A DNA stretch of 64,000 bases from Actinoplanes siamensis (GCF_016862395.1 NZ_BOMW01000046.1:1-64000); one strand, 5' to 3'; positions 1 through 9,249 are shown, numbered from the stretch's first letter. Program-made: numbers and translations. The notes: a model not told the origin generated them from the letters alone.

Positions 1-7
1 GGGGCTC

Positions 8-29
8 GTCCGGCCGTCCCGGGCCGGAC
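8..29. terminator. Hairpin at the left edge of the window
   Basis: A perfect 8-bp inverted repeat (gtccggcc at 8-15, ggccggac at 22-29) with a 6-base loop. It could be a terminator for the leftward gene ending at 143 or for a gene outside the window. No U-run follows on either strand, so this is weak. Bases 30-142 are GC-rich and show no convincing gene. Confidence 0.35.
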
Positions 30-142
30 ACCGCCGGCCGGCGCCGGGGCCGCTGAGGTCGGTCCTGCCGGCTGCGCGAGCGCGATGCCGATAGTGGCCC
101 ACCCGGCGGCCTCGTGCGGCCGGCACGGCTGGCCCTGGCCGC

Positions 143-745
143 TTACAGCGGGCTGGTGTCCCGGCCCAGGTAGAGTGCGCCGGAATCGTCCACCGGCAGG
201 TCGCGGAAGCCCAGCCGCTGGTAGAAGGCGTAGGCGCCGTGGTTCGACGGCGCCATGCCCAGGTGCACCCGGGGCACGCCGGCGGCCCGCAGCCCGTCCA
301 GGAACGCCGCCATCAGCCCGCGCCCCCGCCCCTTGCCCTGCCACTGCGGCAGCAGGTCGATGTGCAGGTGGGCCGGGTAGTCGCCGAGCTCGGGGCGCAG
401 CATCCGCTCCGGGCGCCGGTGCAGGTCCAGCATGATCTCGTCACGCGGGTCGCCGCCGACCAACCGGTCCGCCGTGGCCGGCAGCCACTCCGCGCGGTAC
501 CGCTCGACGAACTTCGCGGTGTCCGCGGTGCCGATGACGTACCCCACGGCGCGGCCCGTGCCGTCGTCCAGCACATGCGCGTGCTCGGGCTCCAGGATCA
601 CGTAAGGCGCCGCCCAGATGTCCCCGAGCAGGCGGTCCGAGCTGTACTTTCCCCGGGCGTCCCGGCCCGCGTCGCCGGTGCGGACGCAGATGTCGTAGAC
701 GGCTTCGAGGTCGCTCGATCGGTAGGCACGTATCGCAACAGGCAC
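143..745 (-). CDS. GNAT-family N-acetyltransferase
   Basis: A 200-residue protein with the GNAT fold: an N-terminal IRAYRSSDLEAVYDI strand-helix, the acetyl-CoA pyrophosphate-binding segment QWQGKGRGRGL, then a C-terminal stretch with NHGAYAFYQRLGF, which is motif B of the family. It should transfer an acetyl group from acetyl-CoA to an amine; the substrate cannot be told. Length is usual for the family. The chosen start is the GTG at 745, which gives the proper N-terminus; the frame stays open further upstream but runs antisense to the divergent glyoxalase-like gene. The start codons of the two divergent genes are only 24 bases apart. Confidence 0.85.
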   Translation of the reverse strand: MPVAIRAYRSSDLEAVYDICVRTGDAGRDARGKYSSDRLLGDIWAAPYVILEPEHAHVLDDGTGRAVGYVIGTADTAKFVERYRAEWLPATADRLVGGDPRDEIMLDLHRRPERMLRPELGDYPAHLHIDLLPQWQGKGRGRGLMAAFLDGLRAAGVPRVHLGMAPSNHGAYAFYQRLGFRDLPVDDSGALYLGRDTSPL

Positions 746-769
746 CCACCGAAGTCTACGGATGGCACC

Positions 770-1186
770 ATGGGCCGGATGAACTGGACTCTCGAGGTGG
801 TGATCGTTCCGGTCTCCGACATCGACCGGGCGAAACGCTTCTACGCCGAGCAGCTCGGCTTCCACGTCGACCACGACACCGCCTTCGGCGACCAGGTGCG
901 GATCGTGCAGCTGACGCCGCCGGGCAGCGGGTGCTCGATCGTGATCGGCAAGGGCGCGGTGCCGGACATGCCGCCCGGGTCGTTGAAGGGCCTGCAGCTC
1001 GTGGTGCGCGACATCAGGGCCGCGCACGCCGAGCTGGTGGCCCGCGGGGTCGACGTCAGCGAGGTGACCACGCTGGGGGAGAACCCGATGCCGACCCCGG
1101 ATCCCCTGGACAACATCGGGTTCGTCTTCTTCAGCGACCCGGACGGGAACAGCTGGGCGGTCCAGCAGATCTCGTCCCGCCCCTAG
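770..1186 (+). CDS. VOC-family (glyoxalase/bleomycin-resistance fold) protein
   Basis: A 138-residue single VOC module. The N-terminus VPVSDIDRAKRFYAEQLGF is the typical first beta-alpha unit, and the C-terminus VFFSDPDGNSWAVQQI is the second metal-ligand strand (FxDPDGN). The family comprises metal-dependent lyases, dioxygenases and sequestering resistance proteins; nothing here fixes the reaction. ATG 770 gives MGRMNW, and ATG 779 is an equally possible start because neither has a strong Shine-Dalgarno. It is transcribed divergently from the GNAT gene and converges with pgl. Confidence 0.85.
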   Translation: MGRMNWTLEVVIVPVSDIDRAKRFYAEQLGFHVDHDTAFGDQVRIVQLTPPGSGCSIVIGKGAVPDMPPGSLKGLQLVVRDIRAAHAELVARGVDVSEVTTLGENPMPTPDPLDNIGFVFFSDPDGNSWAVQQISSRP

Positions 1187-1190
1187 CGGT

Positions 1191-1907
1191 TCAACGCTTC
1201 GAGGCGGCCGCCTCGTCGAGAAGGAACAGCGTCTTGCGTACGCCGCGGGCCCGCGCCGCCGGCAGGTCCCCGCCCCGCAGTACGGTGCCGATCGGCTCGG
1301 CCTTGTCCGGACCGGCCGCGACCAGCCACACCTCGTCGGCGTTCCCGATGGTCGCCAGGGTCAGCGTGATCCGGGTCGGCGGCGGCTTCGGACTGTCGTA
1401 GGTGGCCACCGCGATGCCCTCCTTCTCCAGCACCGGGTGCCCGGGGAACAGGGATGCCACGTGCCCGTCCTCGCCCACGCCGAGCATGAGCACGTCGAAC
1501 CGCAGGCCGGCGGCGCTCAGCGCGGCGGCGTAGCGCGCGGCGGCCGCGTCCGCGTCGTCGCCGTCCGGGCCGTCGCTGGCCGGCATGGCGTGCACCCGGG
1601 CCGGATCCAGCGGCAGCGTGTCGAGCACCGCCTCCCGCGCCTGCGTCTCGTTGCGGTCCGGGTCGCCGGACGGCAGGAAACGCTCGTCACCCCACCACAG
1701 GTCCACCCGGGACCAGTCGATCGCCGCGGCGGCCGGCAGGTCCCGCACCTGGCGCAGCACCTTGGCGGCCACCCGGCCGCCGGTCAGCACGACGCTCGCC
1801 GTCCCGTGCACGGCCTGGGCGTCGATGATCCGGATGACGAGGCGGGCGGCCACCGTCGACGCCAGGATGTCGGCGTCCGGGACCACCACGACCACGGTCT
1901 CACTCAC
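1191..1907 (-). CDS. pgl: 6-phosphogluconolactonase
   Basis: Hydrolyses 6-phosphogluconolactone to 6-phosphogluconate, the second step of the oxidative pentose phosphate pathway, in the cytosol. The 238-residue protein has the NagB/RpiA-like fold with conserved blocks VLTGGRVAAKVL, WWGDERFLPSGDPDRNE and MLGVGEDGHVASLFPGH. The GTG at 1907 was chosen because AAAGGAGAG lies just before it; the open frame extends 17 codons further. It is the last gene of the leftward tkt-tal-zwf-opcA-pgl cluster and is separated from opcA by a hairpin, so it may be expressed partly alone. Confidence 0.93.
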   Translation of the reverse strand: MSETVVVVVPDADILASTVAARLVIRIIDAQAVHGTASVVLTGGRVAAKVLRQVRDLPAAAAIDWSRVDLWWGDERFLPSGDPDRNETQAREAVLDTLPLDPARVHAMPASDGPDGDDADAAAARYAAALSAAGLRFDVLMLGVGEDGHVASLFPGHPVLEKEGIAVATYDSPKPPPTRITLTLATIGNADEVWLVAAGPDKAEPIGTVLRGGDLPAARARGVRKTLFLLDEAAASKR

Positions 1908-1923
1908 AAGGCTCTCCTTTGCC

Positions 1924-1956
1924 GAAGGGCCGCCCGCCGGTGGCGGACGGCCCTTC
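1924..1956 (-). terminator. Hairpin between opcA and pgl
   Basis: Inverted repeat gaagggccg (1924-1932) and cggcccttc (1948-1956) enclosing a 15-base GC-rich loop that can pair further. It lies after the opcA stop and just before the pgl Shine-Dalgarno. It could attenuate read-through into pgl or stabilise the upstream messenger. There is no U-tract, so full termination is uncertain. Confidence 0.5.
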
Positions 1957-1970
1957 ACAGTTGTTCCGCT

Positions 1971-2969
1971 TCAGCCGGCCATCGCGTCGGTGGCGCTGGC
2001 CGCCCGGGCCGCCAGCGTCGGGTCCTTCCAGACGTGCACGCGCATCGGCGAGCGGTGCTCCAGACCGGACACCCCGGCCATGGCGCCCAGCGCGTCCGCG
2101 TAGATCTGGTCGGCGTCGAGCCGGCGCAGCTCCTCGGCGAGCTCGTCGCCGACCGGCCGCTTGGGCAGTGGCATGTAACGGTCCTCCTGGCCGGTCCGGC
2201 TGAAGAGCGCGGTGCCCTCCTCCCGGGTGACCCGGACGCAGTCGCCGTTCTCGCACTGCAGCTCGACCGAGCGCATGCGCGGGGCCCGTTCGGTGTGCTC
2301 CAGCACCGGCTCGATGCCGAGCCGGGACTTGAGCCAGCCGAGCATCAGCCAGGCGGTCGGGTCCTTCTCCGGCGCCACGATCTTCGCCCCGACCACCCGC
2401 GCGTCGGTGGTGTCGAACGCGCCGGCCACCAGGGTCCGCCACAGCGTGATCCGGGTCCAGGTGAGGTCGGTGTCGCCGGGGGCGTAGTCGACCGCCCGCT
2501 GCTTGAGCGCCGCCACCGGGTCCGCCGCCTGCGCGCTGTCGGTGATCCGGCGGTCCGCCACGACGCCCAGGAAGTCGTTGGCGATGCTGTTCGGCGGCTC
2601 CTCGTGCCACCAGGTGACCACCGGGACGTCCGGGGCGAGTAGCGGGATGACCACCGACTCGGCGTGCAGCGCGAGCCGGCCGTACATCCGCATCACGACC
2701 GCCTCGGCCGGGCCCAGCCGGCCGCCGACGACGATCTCCGCGTCCAGGCGGCTGCGGCCGTCCAGATCGGAGCGCACGACGATCAGCACCCGGCACGGGT
2801 GCGCCGCCGCCGCGATCGTGGCGGCCGCCTCGGCCTCCCGGACCTTCTTCTCCTCGACCACCGCGATCAGGGTGAGCGCCAGCCCGGACGCCACGCCCCC
2901 GGCGCTGCGGCGTTCCGCCGCGAGCGCCTTGACCACCTCGTTACCGGTGGTGTCCCACAGCCCGATCAT
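1971..2969 (-). CDS. opcA: Glucose-6-phosphate dehydrogenase assembly protein OpcA
   Basis: OpcA is an actinobacterial and cyanobacterial partner that activates or assembles G6PDH. The 332-residue protein starts MIGLWDTTGNEVVKAL and carries the family blocks RVLIVVRSD, PLLAPDVPVVTWWHEEPP and DLTWTRITLWRTLVA. The start codon overlaps the zwf stop (ATGA at 2966-2969), so the two are probably translationally coupled and made in equal amounts. The open frame extends 20 codons upstream into zwf, but the overlap start fits known family members better. It sits in the usual zwf-opcA-pgl order. Confidence 0.95.
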   Translation of the reverse strand: MIGLWDTTGNEVVKALAAERRSAGGVASGLALTLIAVVEEKKVREAEAAATIAAAAHPCRVLIVVRSDLDGRSRLDAEIVVGGRLGPAEAVVMRMYGRLALHAESVVIPLLAPDVPVVTWWHEEPPNSIANDFLGVVADRRITDSAQAADPVAALKQRAVDYAPGDTDLTWTRITLWRTLVAGAFDTTDARVVGAKIVAPEKDPTAWLMLGWLKSRLGIEPVLEHTERAPRMRSVELQCENGDCVRVTREEGTALFSRTGQEDRYMPLPKRPVGDELAEELRRLDADQIYADALGAMAGVSGLEHRSPMRVHVWKDPTLAARAASATDAMAG

Positions 2970-4483
2970 GCTCGCCTCCAGGCACGGCCCTCGCGCGCCA
3001 GCATCTCGTCCGCGGCCCGCGGGCCCCACTCGCCGGCCCGGTAGGGCTCCGGCGTGGTGCCCGCCCAGGCCGCCTCCAGCGGGTCGATGACCCGCCAGGA
3101 CTGCTCCACCTCGGCCGCGTCCGGGAACAGCGTGCGGTCACCGATCAGCACGTCCAGCACGAGACGCTCGTACGCCTCCGGGCTGGACTCGGTGAAGGCC
3201 TCGCCGTACTGGAAGTCCATCGCGATGTCGCGGACCTCCATGGCCGTGCCGGGCACCTTGGACCCGAACTTGAGCACCACGCCCTCGTCCGGCTGCACCC
3301 GGATGACCAGCTGGTTGTTGCCCAGCATCTCCACGTCGGCCGGGTCGAACGGCAGGTGCGGCGCCTTCTTGAAGAGGATCGCGATCTCGGTGACCCGGCG
3401 CGGCATCCGCTTGCCGACCCGCACGTAGAACGGCACGCCGGCCCAGCGCCGGTTCTGGATGCCGAGCCGGACCGCGACGTACGTCTCGGTCTTGGAGTCC
3501 GGCGGGATGTTCTTCTCCTCCAGATAGCCCACCGCGCGTTCGCCGGCGACCCAACCCGGCAGGTACTGCCCGCGGACCGAGCCCTTGGCGATGTCGGCCG
3601 GCAGGCTGATCGCCTTGAGCACCTTGAGCTTCTCGGCCCGCACCTCCTGCGGGTCGAAGCTGGTCGGCTCCTCCATCCCGACCAGCGCGAGCAGCTGCAG
3701 CAGGTGGTTCTGCAGCACGTCGCGGGCAGCGCCGGAGGCGTCGTAGAACGCGGCCCGGGTGCCGATGCCGACGTCCTCGGCCATGGTGATCTGCACCGAG
3801 TCGACGTACTTCGAGTTCCACACCGGCTCGAACAGGCTGTTCGCGAAGCGCAGGGCCAGGATGTTCTGGACCGTCTCCTTGCCGAGGTAGTGGTCGATCC
3901 GGTAAACGTCGGCCGGGTTGAACACGTCGTCGACGAGCTGGTTCAGCGCGACCGCGGTGGCCAGGTCGTTGCCGAACGGCTTCTCGACCACCACGCGCCG
4001 CCAGCCGCCGGTCTTCGAGTTGTCCGCCAGGCCGGTGCGGTTGAGCTGGTTGAGCACCAGCGGGAACGCGGCCGGCGGGATCGAGAAGTAGAAGGCGGTG
4101 TTGCCGGCGATCCCGTTGCGCTCCCGGAGCTCGTCCAGGGTCTCGGCAAGCTTGTCGAAGTCGTCGTCGTTGTCGAACGACCCCGGCACGAACTGGAACT
4201 GGCTCGACAGCCGCTGCCAGACGTCCTCGCGCCAGGGCGTGCGGGCGCCCTTCTTCGCGGCGTCGCACGCCAGCGACTCGAAGTCGCCCTCGCCCCAGTC
4301 GGCCCGGGCGAAGCCCACGACCACGAAGCCGGGTGGCAGAAGACCGCGGTTGGCCAGGTCGTACACGGCCGGGATGAGCTTCTTACGGGACAGGTCACCG
4401 GTGACCCCGAAAATCACCAGAGCGCAGGGCTCCGGAATCCGCGGTAGCCGACGGTCCTGTGCGGTGCGCAGCGGATTACCCAC
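2966..4483 (-). CDS. zwf: Glucose-6-phosphate 1-dehydrogenase
   Basis: Oxidises glucose 6-phosphate to 6-phosphogluconolactone with NADP+, feeding NADPH and pentoses. The 505-residue length is normal. Visible motifs are the Rossmann coenzyme loop GVTGDLSRKK (26-35), EKPFG (167-171) and the substrate-site signature RIDHYLGKE (195-203), all intact. It is coupled to opcA by a 4-base overlap. Upstream lies tal, separated by a strong hairpin at 4517-4546. Confidence 0.97.
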   Translation of the reverse strand: MGNPLRTAQDRRLPRIPEPCALVIFGVTGDLSRKKLIPAVYDLANRGLLPPGFVVVGFARADWGEGDFESLACDAAKKGARTPWREDVWQRLSSQFQFVPGSFDNDDDFDKLAETLDELRERNGIAGNTAFYFSIPPAAFPLVLNQLNRTGLADNSKTGGWRRVVVEKPFGNDLATAVALNQLVDDVFNPADVYRIDHYLGKETVQNILALRFANSLFEPVWNSKYVDSVQITMAEDVGIGTRAAFYDASGAARDVLQNHLLQLLALVGMEEPTSFDPQEVRAEKLKVLKAISLPADIAKGSVRGQYLPGWVAGERAVGYLEEKNIPPDSKTETYVAVRLGIQNRRWAGVPFYVRVGKRMPRRVTEIAILFKKAPHLPFDPADVEMLGNNQLVIRVQPDEGVVLKFGSKVPGTAMEVRDIAMDFQYGEAFTESSPEAYERLVLDVLIGDRTLFPDAAEVEQSWRVIDPLEAAWAGTTPEPYRAGEWGPRAADEMLAREGRAWRRA

Positions 4484-4516
4484 GTTGCCATCCTGCCAGT
4501 TTTTCGACGGTGGAGC

Positions 4517-4546
4517 GGCCTGTCGCGGAGTGTTCCGCGACAGGCC
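4517..4546. terminator. Strong hairpin between tal and zwf
   Basis: A perfect 13-bp inverted repeat (ggcctgtcgcgga at 4517-4529, tccgcgacaggcc at 4534-4546) with a 4-base loop. It lies in the 75-bp gap between the tal stop and the zwf start on the minus strand. A likely terminator or processing hairpin that would set different expression for tkt-tal and zwf-opcA. Confidence 0.65.
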
Positions 4547-4558
4547 GCGAGGTGTTCG

Positions 4559-5671
4559 TCAGACGCTGCTGCCGACCTTCAGGGACTTGTCGACGTGCTC
4601 GAGAAGCTCCTTCCAGCTGGCCTCGAACTTCTCGACGCCCTCCTCCTCGAGGACCTTCACGACGTCGTCGAAGTCGATGCCCGCGGCCGCCAGGTCGGCG
4701 AAGACCTGCTTGGCGTCCGCGTAGTTGTTCTGGATGCTGCCCGGCTTCGTGGTGCCGTGGTCCGCGAACGCCATGATCACCGACTCCGGCATGGTGTTCA
4801 CCGTGCCGGGCGCGATCAGCTCCTCGACGTAGATGGTGTCCGGGAAGTCGGGGTTCTTCGTGGACGTCGAGGCCCACAGCGGCCGCTGCGGATGCGCGCC
4901 CGCGGACTCCAGGGCCTTCCACCGGTCGGTGCCGAAGACCTCCTCGTACGCCTCGTACGCCAGGCGGGCGTTGGCGATCGCGGCCTTGCCCTTGAGCGCC
5001 TTGGCCTCGTCCGTGCCGATCTTGTCGAGCCGCTTGTCCACCTCGGTGTCCACGCGGGAGACGAAGAACGACGCCACCGAGCCGATCTTGGAAAGATCGT
5101 GGCCGTTCGCCTTGGCCTGCTCCAGACCGGCCAGGAACGCCTCCATGACCGCGCGGTAGCGCTCCAGCGAGAAGATCAGCGTGACGTTGACGCTGATCCC
5201 GGCCGCCAGGGTGCTGGTGATCGCGGGGAGGCCGGCCAGCGTCGCCGGGATCTTGATGAACACGTTCGGCCGGTCCACCAGCCACCACAGCGTCTTCGCC
5301 TCGGCGACTGTCGACTCGGTCTCGTGGGCCTTGCGCGGGTCCACCTCGATCGACACCCGGCCGTCCACGCCGTTGGACGCGTCGTATGCCGGTCGCATCA
5401 CGTCGGCGGCCGCGCGCACGTCGGCGGCGGTCATCAGCCGCACCGCCTCCTCCACCGTCACGCGCTGGGCGGCCAGGTCACGCACCTGCTCGTCGTAGGC
5501 GTCGGCGTCGGACAGCGCCTTCTGGAAGATGCTCGGGTTCGTGGTGACCCCGACCATGTGCTGCTCGCGACGCATCTTGTCGAGCGAGCCGCTGGTCAGG
5601 CGGACCCGGGAGAGATCGTCGAGCCATACCGCCACACCCTGGGCGGAGAGCTCTGCCAGCCTGTCGGTCAT
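4559..5671 (-). CDS. tal: Transaldolase
   Basis: Transfers a dihydroxyacetone unit between sedoheptulose 7-phosphate and glyceraldehyde 3-phosphate in the non-oxidative pentose phosphate pathway. The 370-residue protein is of the longer actinobacterial/TalB-like class. The signature GVTTNPSIF (41-49) is present, and the Schiff-base lysine is the K in FIKIPAT (near 140). The start is the ATG at 5671 (MTDRLAELSAQG); the open frame runs on into tkt but lacks family similarity there. The tkt stop lies 14 bases upstream, so the two are co-transcribed. Confidence 0.95.
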   Translation of the reverse strand: MTDRLAELSAQGVAVWLDDLSRVRLTSGSLDKMRREQHMVGVTTNPSIFQKALSDADAYDEQVRDLAAQRVTVEEAVRLMTAADVRAAADVMRPAYDASNGVDGRVSIEVDPRKAHETESTVAEAKTLWWLVDRPNVFIKIPATLAGLPAITSTLAAGISVNVTLIFSLERYRAVMEAFLAGLEQAKANGHDLSKIGSVASFFVSRVDTEVDKRLDKIGTDEAKALKGKAAIANARLAYEAYEEVFGTDRWKALESAGAHPQRPLWASTSTKNPDFPDTIYVEELIAPGTVNTMPESVIMAFADHGTTKPGSIQNNYADAKQVFADLAAAGIDFDDVVKVLEEEGVEKFEASWKELLEHVDKSLKVGSSV

Positions 5672-5685
5672 TGCCTTCAACTCCC

Positions 5686-7800
5686 TCAGTTGCCGGTCGT
5701 GTGACCGGTGATCTCGCCGACCCTGGCCAGCGAGGCATTCGCCTTGGCGACGACGTTGTCGGCGGTGAACCCGAACTGCTCGAAGAGGATCTTCGCCGGA
5801 GCGCTCGCGCCGTAGTGCTCGATGCTGACCGCCTCGCCGGCGTCGCCGATGACGCGGTCCCAGCTCATCCGGATGCCGGCCTCGACGCTGACCCGCGCCT
5901 TGACCCCGTTCGGCAGGACCTCCTGCTGGTACGCGACGTCCTGCTGGAAGAACCACTCCTGGCAGGGCATCGAGACGACCCGGGTCGGGGTGCCCTGCGC
6001 CTCCAGGCGCTCCTGCGCGGTGAGGGCGATCTGCACCTCGGAGCCGCTGGCGATCAGGATCACCGACGGGGTGCCGGTGGACGCCTCGGAGAGGATGTAG
6101 CCGCCCTTGAGCGTGCCCTCGGCGGAGGCGTACTTCGACCGGTCGATGGTCGGCAGGTTCTGCCGGGACAGGGCCAGCGCGGTCGGGCGGTCGGTGTGCT
6201 CCAGGGCGCCGCGCCAGGCCCACACGGTCTCGTTGGCGTCGGCCGGGCGGACCACGTCGAGGCCGACGATCGCGCGCAGCGCGGTCAGCGTCTCGATCGG
6301 CTGGTGCGTCGGGCCGTCCTCGCCGAGGCCGATCGAGTCGTGCGTCCACACGAAGATCACCGGCAGCTTCATCAGCGCGGAGAGCCGGACGGCGCCCCGC
6401 ATGTAGTCGCTGAAGACCAGGAAGGTGCCGCCGTACGGCCGGGTGCCGCCGTGCACCGCGATGCCGTTGAGGATCGAGCCCATGCCGTGCTCACGGATGC
6501 CGAAGTGCAGCGTGCGGCCGTACTCGTGGCCGGGGAACTCCTTCGTCGCGTACTCCGCCGGGATGAACGACGGCTCGCCCTTCATCGTGGTGTTGTTGCT
6601 CTCCGCCAGGTCTGCGGAGCCGCCCCAGAGCTCGGGGAGCACCGGCGCGAGCGCCTCCAGCACCTTGCCGGACGCGGCCCGGGTGGCCAGGCCCTTCTCG
6701 TCGGCCGGGAACTCCGGCAGCGCCGCGGTCCAGCCGTCCGGCAGCCGCCTCGCGGCGAGCCGGTCGTAGAGCGCCTTGGCCTCGGGGTTGGCGGCGGCCC
6801 AGGTGGCGAACGCGGCGTTCCACTCGGCGTGCGCCTTCTTGCCGCGCTCGACGGCCTGGTGCGTGTGCTTCAGCACGTCGTCGTCGATCGCGAACGGCTC
6901 GGCCGGGAAGCCGAGGATCTCCTTGGTCGCGGCGATCTCGGCGGCGCCCAGCGCGGAACCGTGGATCTTGCCGGTGTTCTGCTTGTTCGGCGCGGGCCAG
7001 CCGATGATCGTCTTGAGCACGATGAACGACGGCTTGTCGGTCACCGCCTTGGCCGCCTGGATCGCGTTCCAGAGCGCCTCGACATCCTCGGTGTACGGGT
7101 CGGACGAGCGCCAGTCGACGGTCTGCACGTGCCAGCCGTACGCCTCGTAGCGGGCGCCGACGTCCTCCGACTTGGCGATCCGGGTGTCGTCCTCGATGGA
7201 GATCTCGTTGTCGTCGTAGATCAGCACGAGGTTGCCCAGCTTCTGCACCGCGGCGATGGCGCTCGACTCGTGGCTGACGCCCTCCTCGATGTCACCGTCC
7301 GAGCAGAGCGCGTAGACGTGGTGATCGAAGGGGGACTCGCCCGGCTCGGCCTGCGGGTCGAACAGACCACGCTCGCGGCGGGCGGCCATCGCCATGCCGA
7401 CCGCGTTGCCGATGCCCTGGCCCAGCGGGCCGGTGGTGATCTCCACGCCGGGGGTGTGGCCGTACTCCGGGTGACCCGGGGTCAGCGAGTCCCACTGGCG
7501 CAGCGACTTCAGGTCGTCCAGCGAGGTGCTGTAACCGTTGAGGAAGAGCTGGATGTAGAGGGTGAGGCTGGAGTGACCGCAGGACAGCACGAACCGGTCG
7601 CGGCCCGCCCAGTGGGGGTCGGTCGGGTCGTGCCGCATGACGCGGTTGAACAGCAGGTAGGCGGCCGGCGCCAGGCTCATGGCCGTGCCGGGGTGACCGT
7701 TGCCGGCCTTCTCGACGGCATCCATGGCCAGGACCCGCACCGTGTCGACCGCTTTGCGGTCGAGGTCGGACCAATGGAGAGCAGGATCGTTGGCACCCAC
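5686..7800 (-). CDS. tkt: Transketolase
   Basis: Thiamine-diphosphate enzyme moving two-carbon ketol units between pentose and hexose/triose phosphates. The 704-residue protein has AGNGHPGTAMSLAPAAYLLF near the N-terminus, the ThDP/Mg motif SDGDIEEGVSHE with the later YDDN, and the pyrimidine-domain histidine block HFGIREHGMG. The start is the GTG at 7800, preceded by GAGGAGC at a proper distance; the open frame upstream is an artefact of high GC. First gene of the leftward pentose-phosphate cluster, divergent from ctaB. Confidence 0.96.
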   Translation of the reverse strand: MGANDPALHWSDLDRKAVDTVRVLAMDAVEKAGNGHPGTAMSLAPAAYLLFNRVMRHDPTDPHWAGRDRFVLSCGHSSLTLYIQLFLNGYSTSLDDLKSLRQWDSLTPGHPEYGHTPGVEITTGPLGQGIGNAVGMAMAARRERGLFDPQAEPGESPFDHHVYALCSDGDIEEGVSHESSAIAAVQKLGNLVLIYDDNEISIEDDTRIAKSEDVGARYEAYGWHVQTVDWRSSDPYTEDVEALWNAIQAAKAVTDKPSFIVLKTIIGWPAPNKQNTGKIHGSALGAAEIAATKEILGFPAEPFAIDDDVLKHTHQAVERGKKAHAEWNAAFATWAAANPEAKALYDRLAARRLPDGWTAALPEFPADEKGLATRAASGKVLEALAPVLPELWGGSADLAESNNTTMKGEPSFIPAEYATKEFPGHEYGRTLHFGIREHGMGSILNGIAVHGGTRPYGGTFLVFSDYMRGAVRLSALMKLPVIFVWTHDSIGLGEDGPTHQPIETLTALRAIVGLDVVRPADANETVWAWRGALEHTDRPTALALSRQNLPTIDRSKYASAEGTLKGGYILSEASTGTPSVILIASGSEVQIALTAQERLEAQGTPTRVVSMPCQEWFFQQDVAYQQEVLPNGVKARVSVEAGIRMSWDRVIGDAGEAVSIEHYGASAPAKILFEQFGFTADNVVAKANASLARVGEITGHTTGN

Positions 7801-8061
7801 GTCTGTTGTGCTCCTCGGGCAGGATTGCGGAACCCTTTTCGGCTTGACCCTATCCAGTACGTCTAAACGTCTGCGCAGCGAACGGCTCAGGCACATACGC
7901 TGTGAGCGGACACACGGATGAACGGTGTGATGGCCTCCACCCGTGCTGGGTGCCCCGAGCAGCGGAGACGGTGGCGCGTAGGCTGTCCGGGCGGCTTGGC
8001 CGGGTTGATCGATGCCCGGCGGGTGCCGCGAGTTGGTCCAGATGCCGGAAGGTGGCTGTCC
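7801..8061. promoter_or_regulatory. Divergent tkt / ctaB promoter region
   Basis: A 261-bp gap between the transketolase and heme O synthase start codons, which must hold both promoters. A TTGACC hexamer lies near 7843 facing ctaB, and TAGGGT near 7851 faces tkt, but neither pairs with a convincing partner at 16-18 bases. No operator-like palindrome stands out. Confidence 0.4.
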
Positions 8062-9024
8062 GTGAGCATGATCACCGAGCGTTCCGTCCCACGACGGTCG
8101 CCCGGCGTGGCGGAGCCTGCGCCACGCGTGGAGACACGACGTGACCGGATGGCGGTGTTCCGTGCCTACGTCGCGCTGACCAAGCCGGCGATCGTCGAAC
8201 TGCTGCTGGTCACCACCGTGCCGACGATGATGCTGGCCGCCGGGGGCTGGCCCGACCTGGTCACCTTCTTCGCGGTGCTGGTCGGCGGCGCGCTGGCGGG
8301 CGGCGCGGCGAGCGCGCTGAACTGCTACATCGACCGCGACATCGACGTGCTGATGAAGCGGACCAAGCGGCGCCCGCTGCCCACGCACCAGATCAGCCCG
8401 CGGGCGGTGCTGGTCTTCGGGCTGACGCTGGCGGTCGTCTCGGTGGTGCTGATGGCGCTGCTGACCAACTGGCTGGCGACCGCGCTCACCGCGTTCTCGA
8501 TCTTCTACTACGACGTGATCTACACGTTCTGGCTGAAGCGGCGCACCCCGGCGAACACCTTCTGGGGCGGCGTCTGCGGCGCGGCTCCGGTGGTCATCGG
8601 CTGGGCCGCGGTTACCGGTTCGATCGCCGCGATGGGTTGGGCCCTGTTCGCCGTCGTCTTCTTCTGGCAGATGCCGCATTTCTACGCGCTCGCCATCAAA
8701 TACAAGGACGACTACAAGCGGGCCGGGATCCCGATGCTCCCGGTGGTCCGCTCGGCCGCCCGGGTGAACTTCGAGATCATTCTCTACACCGTGCTCACCG
8801 TGGCCTCCTCGCTGGCCGCCTGGCCGCTGGGGCTGCGCTTCGGGCTGGGCTGGATCTACGGCGCCGCCGCGGTGATCACCGGGGCGCTGTTCCTCGGCGA
8901 GTCGCTCCGACTGGTGTACCAGAGCCGCAACGGGGGCCTGCCGAAGCCGATGCGCCTGTTCCAGTTGTCGATCACGTACCTCACGGTGCTCTTCATGGCG
9001 ATTGCCGTCGATGCGCTGATCTGA
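8062..9024 (+). CDS. ctaB: Protoheme IX farnesyltransferase (heme O synthase)
   Basis: UbiA-family membrane prenyltransferase that adds farnesyl to heme B to give heme O, the precursor of heme A for cytochrome aa3 oxidase. The 320-residue protein has about nine hydrophobic segments, the first Asp-rich motif NCYIDRDIDVLMKRTKRRPL and the second motif YKDDYKRAGIPMLP, both intact. The start is the GTG at 8062 with GGAAGGTGG upstream; ATG 8068 is an alternative. A further 48 upstream codons are open but unlike the family. Heme A synthase (ctaA) lies 2 kb away on the other strand. Confidence 0.94.
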   Translation: MSMITERSVPRRSPGVAEPAPRVETRRDRMAVFRAYVALTKPAIVELLLVTTVPTMMLAAGGWPDLVTFFAVLVGGALAGGAASALNCYIDRDIDVLMKRTKRRPLPTHQISPRAVLVFGLTLAVVSVVLMALLTNWLATALTAFSIFYYDVIYTFWLKRRTPANTFWGGVCGAAPVVIGWAAVTGSIAAMGWALFAVVFFWQMPHFYALAIKYKDDYKRAGIPMLPVVRSAARVNFEIILYTVLTVASSLAAWPLGLRFGLGWIYGAAAVITGALFLGESLRLVYQSRNGGLPKPMRLFQLSITYLTVLFMAIAVDALI

Positions 9025-9249
9025 GATCGCGGTAAGTGATCCGGTTACGGGTAAGTCGCACAGGATGCCCGGATTGTGACGCGTGTCAACTACTGTCTGT
9101 CACTCGTTTGACGGATTTCAGTTACTCGACAATTCGGGCGAAATCGGTGCGAAACTATACGTCCCAAAAGCAAACCTGCTGGTAACGGGAGTCACAAAAG
9201 GGCTCTGGAGTACCCACGCGGGCATCGCTGACTGCTTAGGCTGCGAGTC
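9025..9249. promoter_or_regulatory. Gap before the 9250 gene; possible leaderless promoter
   Basis: A 225-bp gap of lower GC than its neighbours. The ATG at 9250 has no Shine-Dalgarno, and a TAGGCT -10-like hexamer (9237-9242) lies about 8 bases before it, which fits leaderless transcription. A second -35-like TTGACG occurs at 9108-9113. No terminator hairpin for ctaB was seen. Confidence 0.35.
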
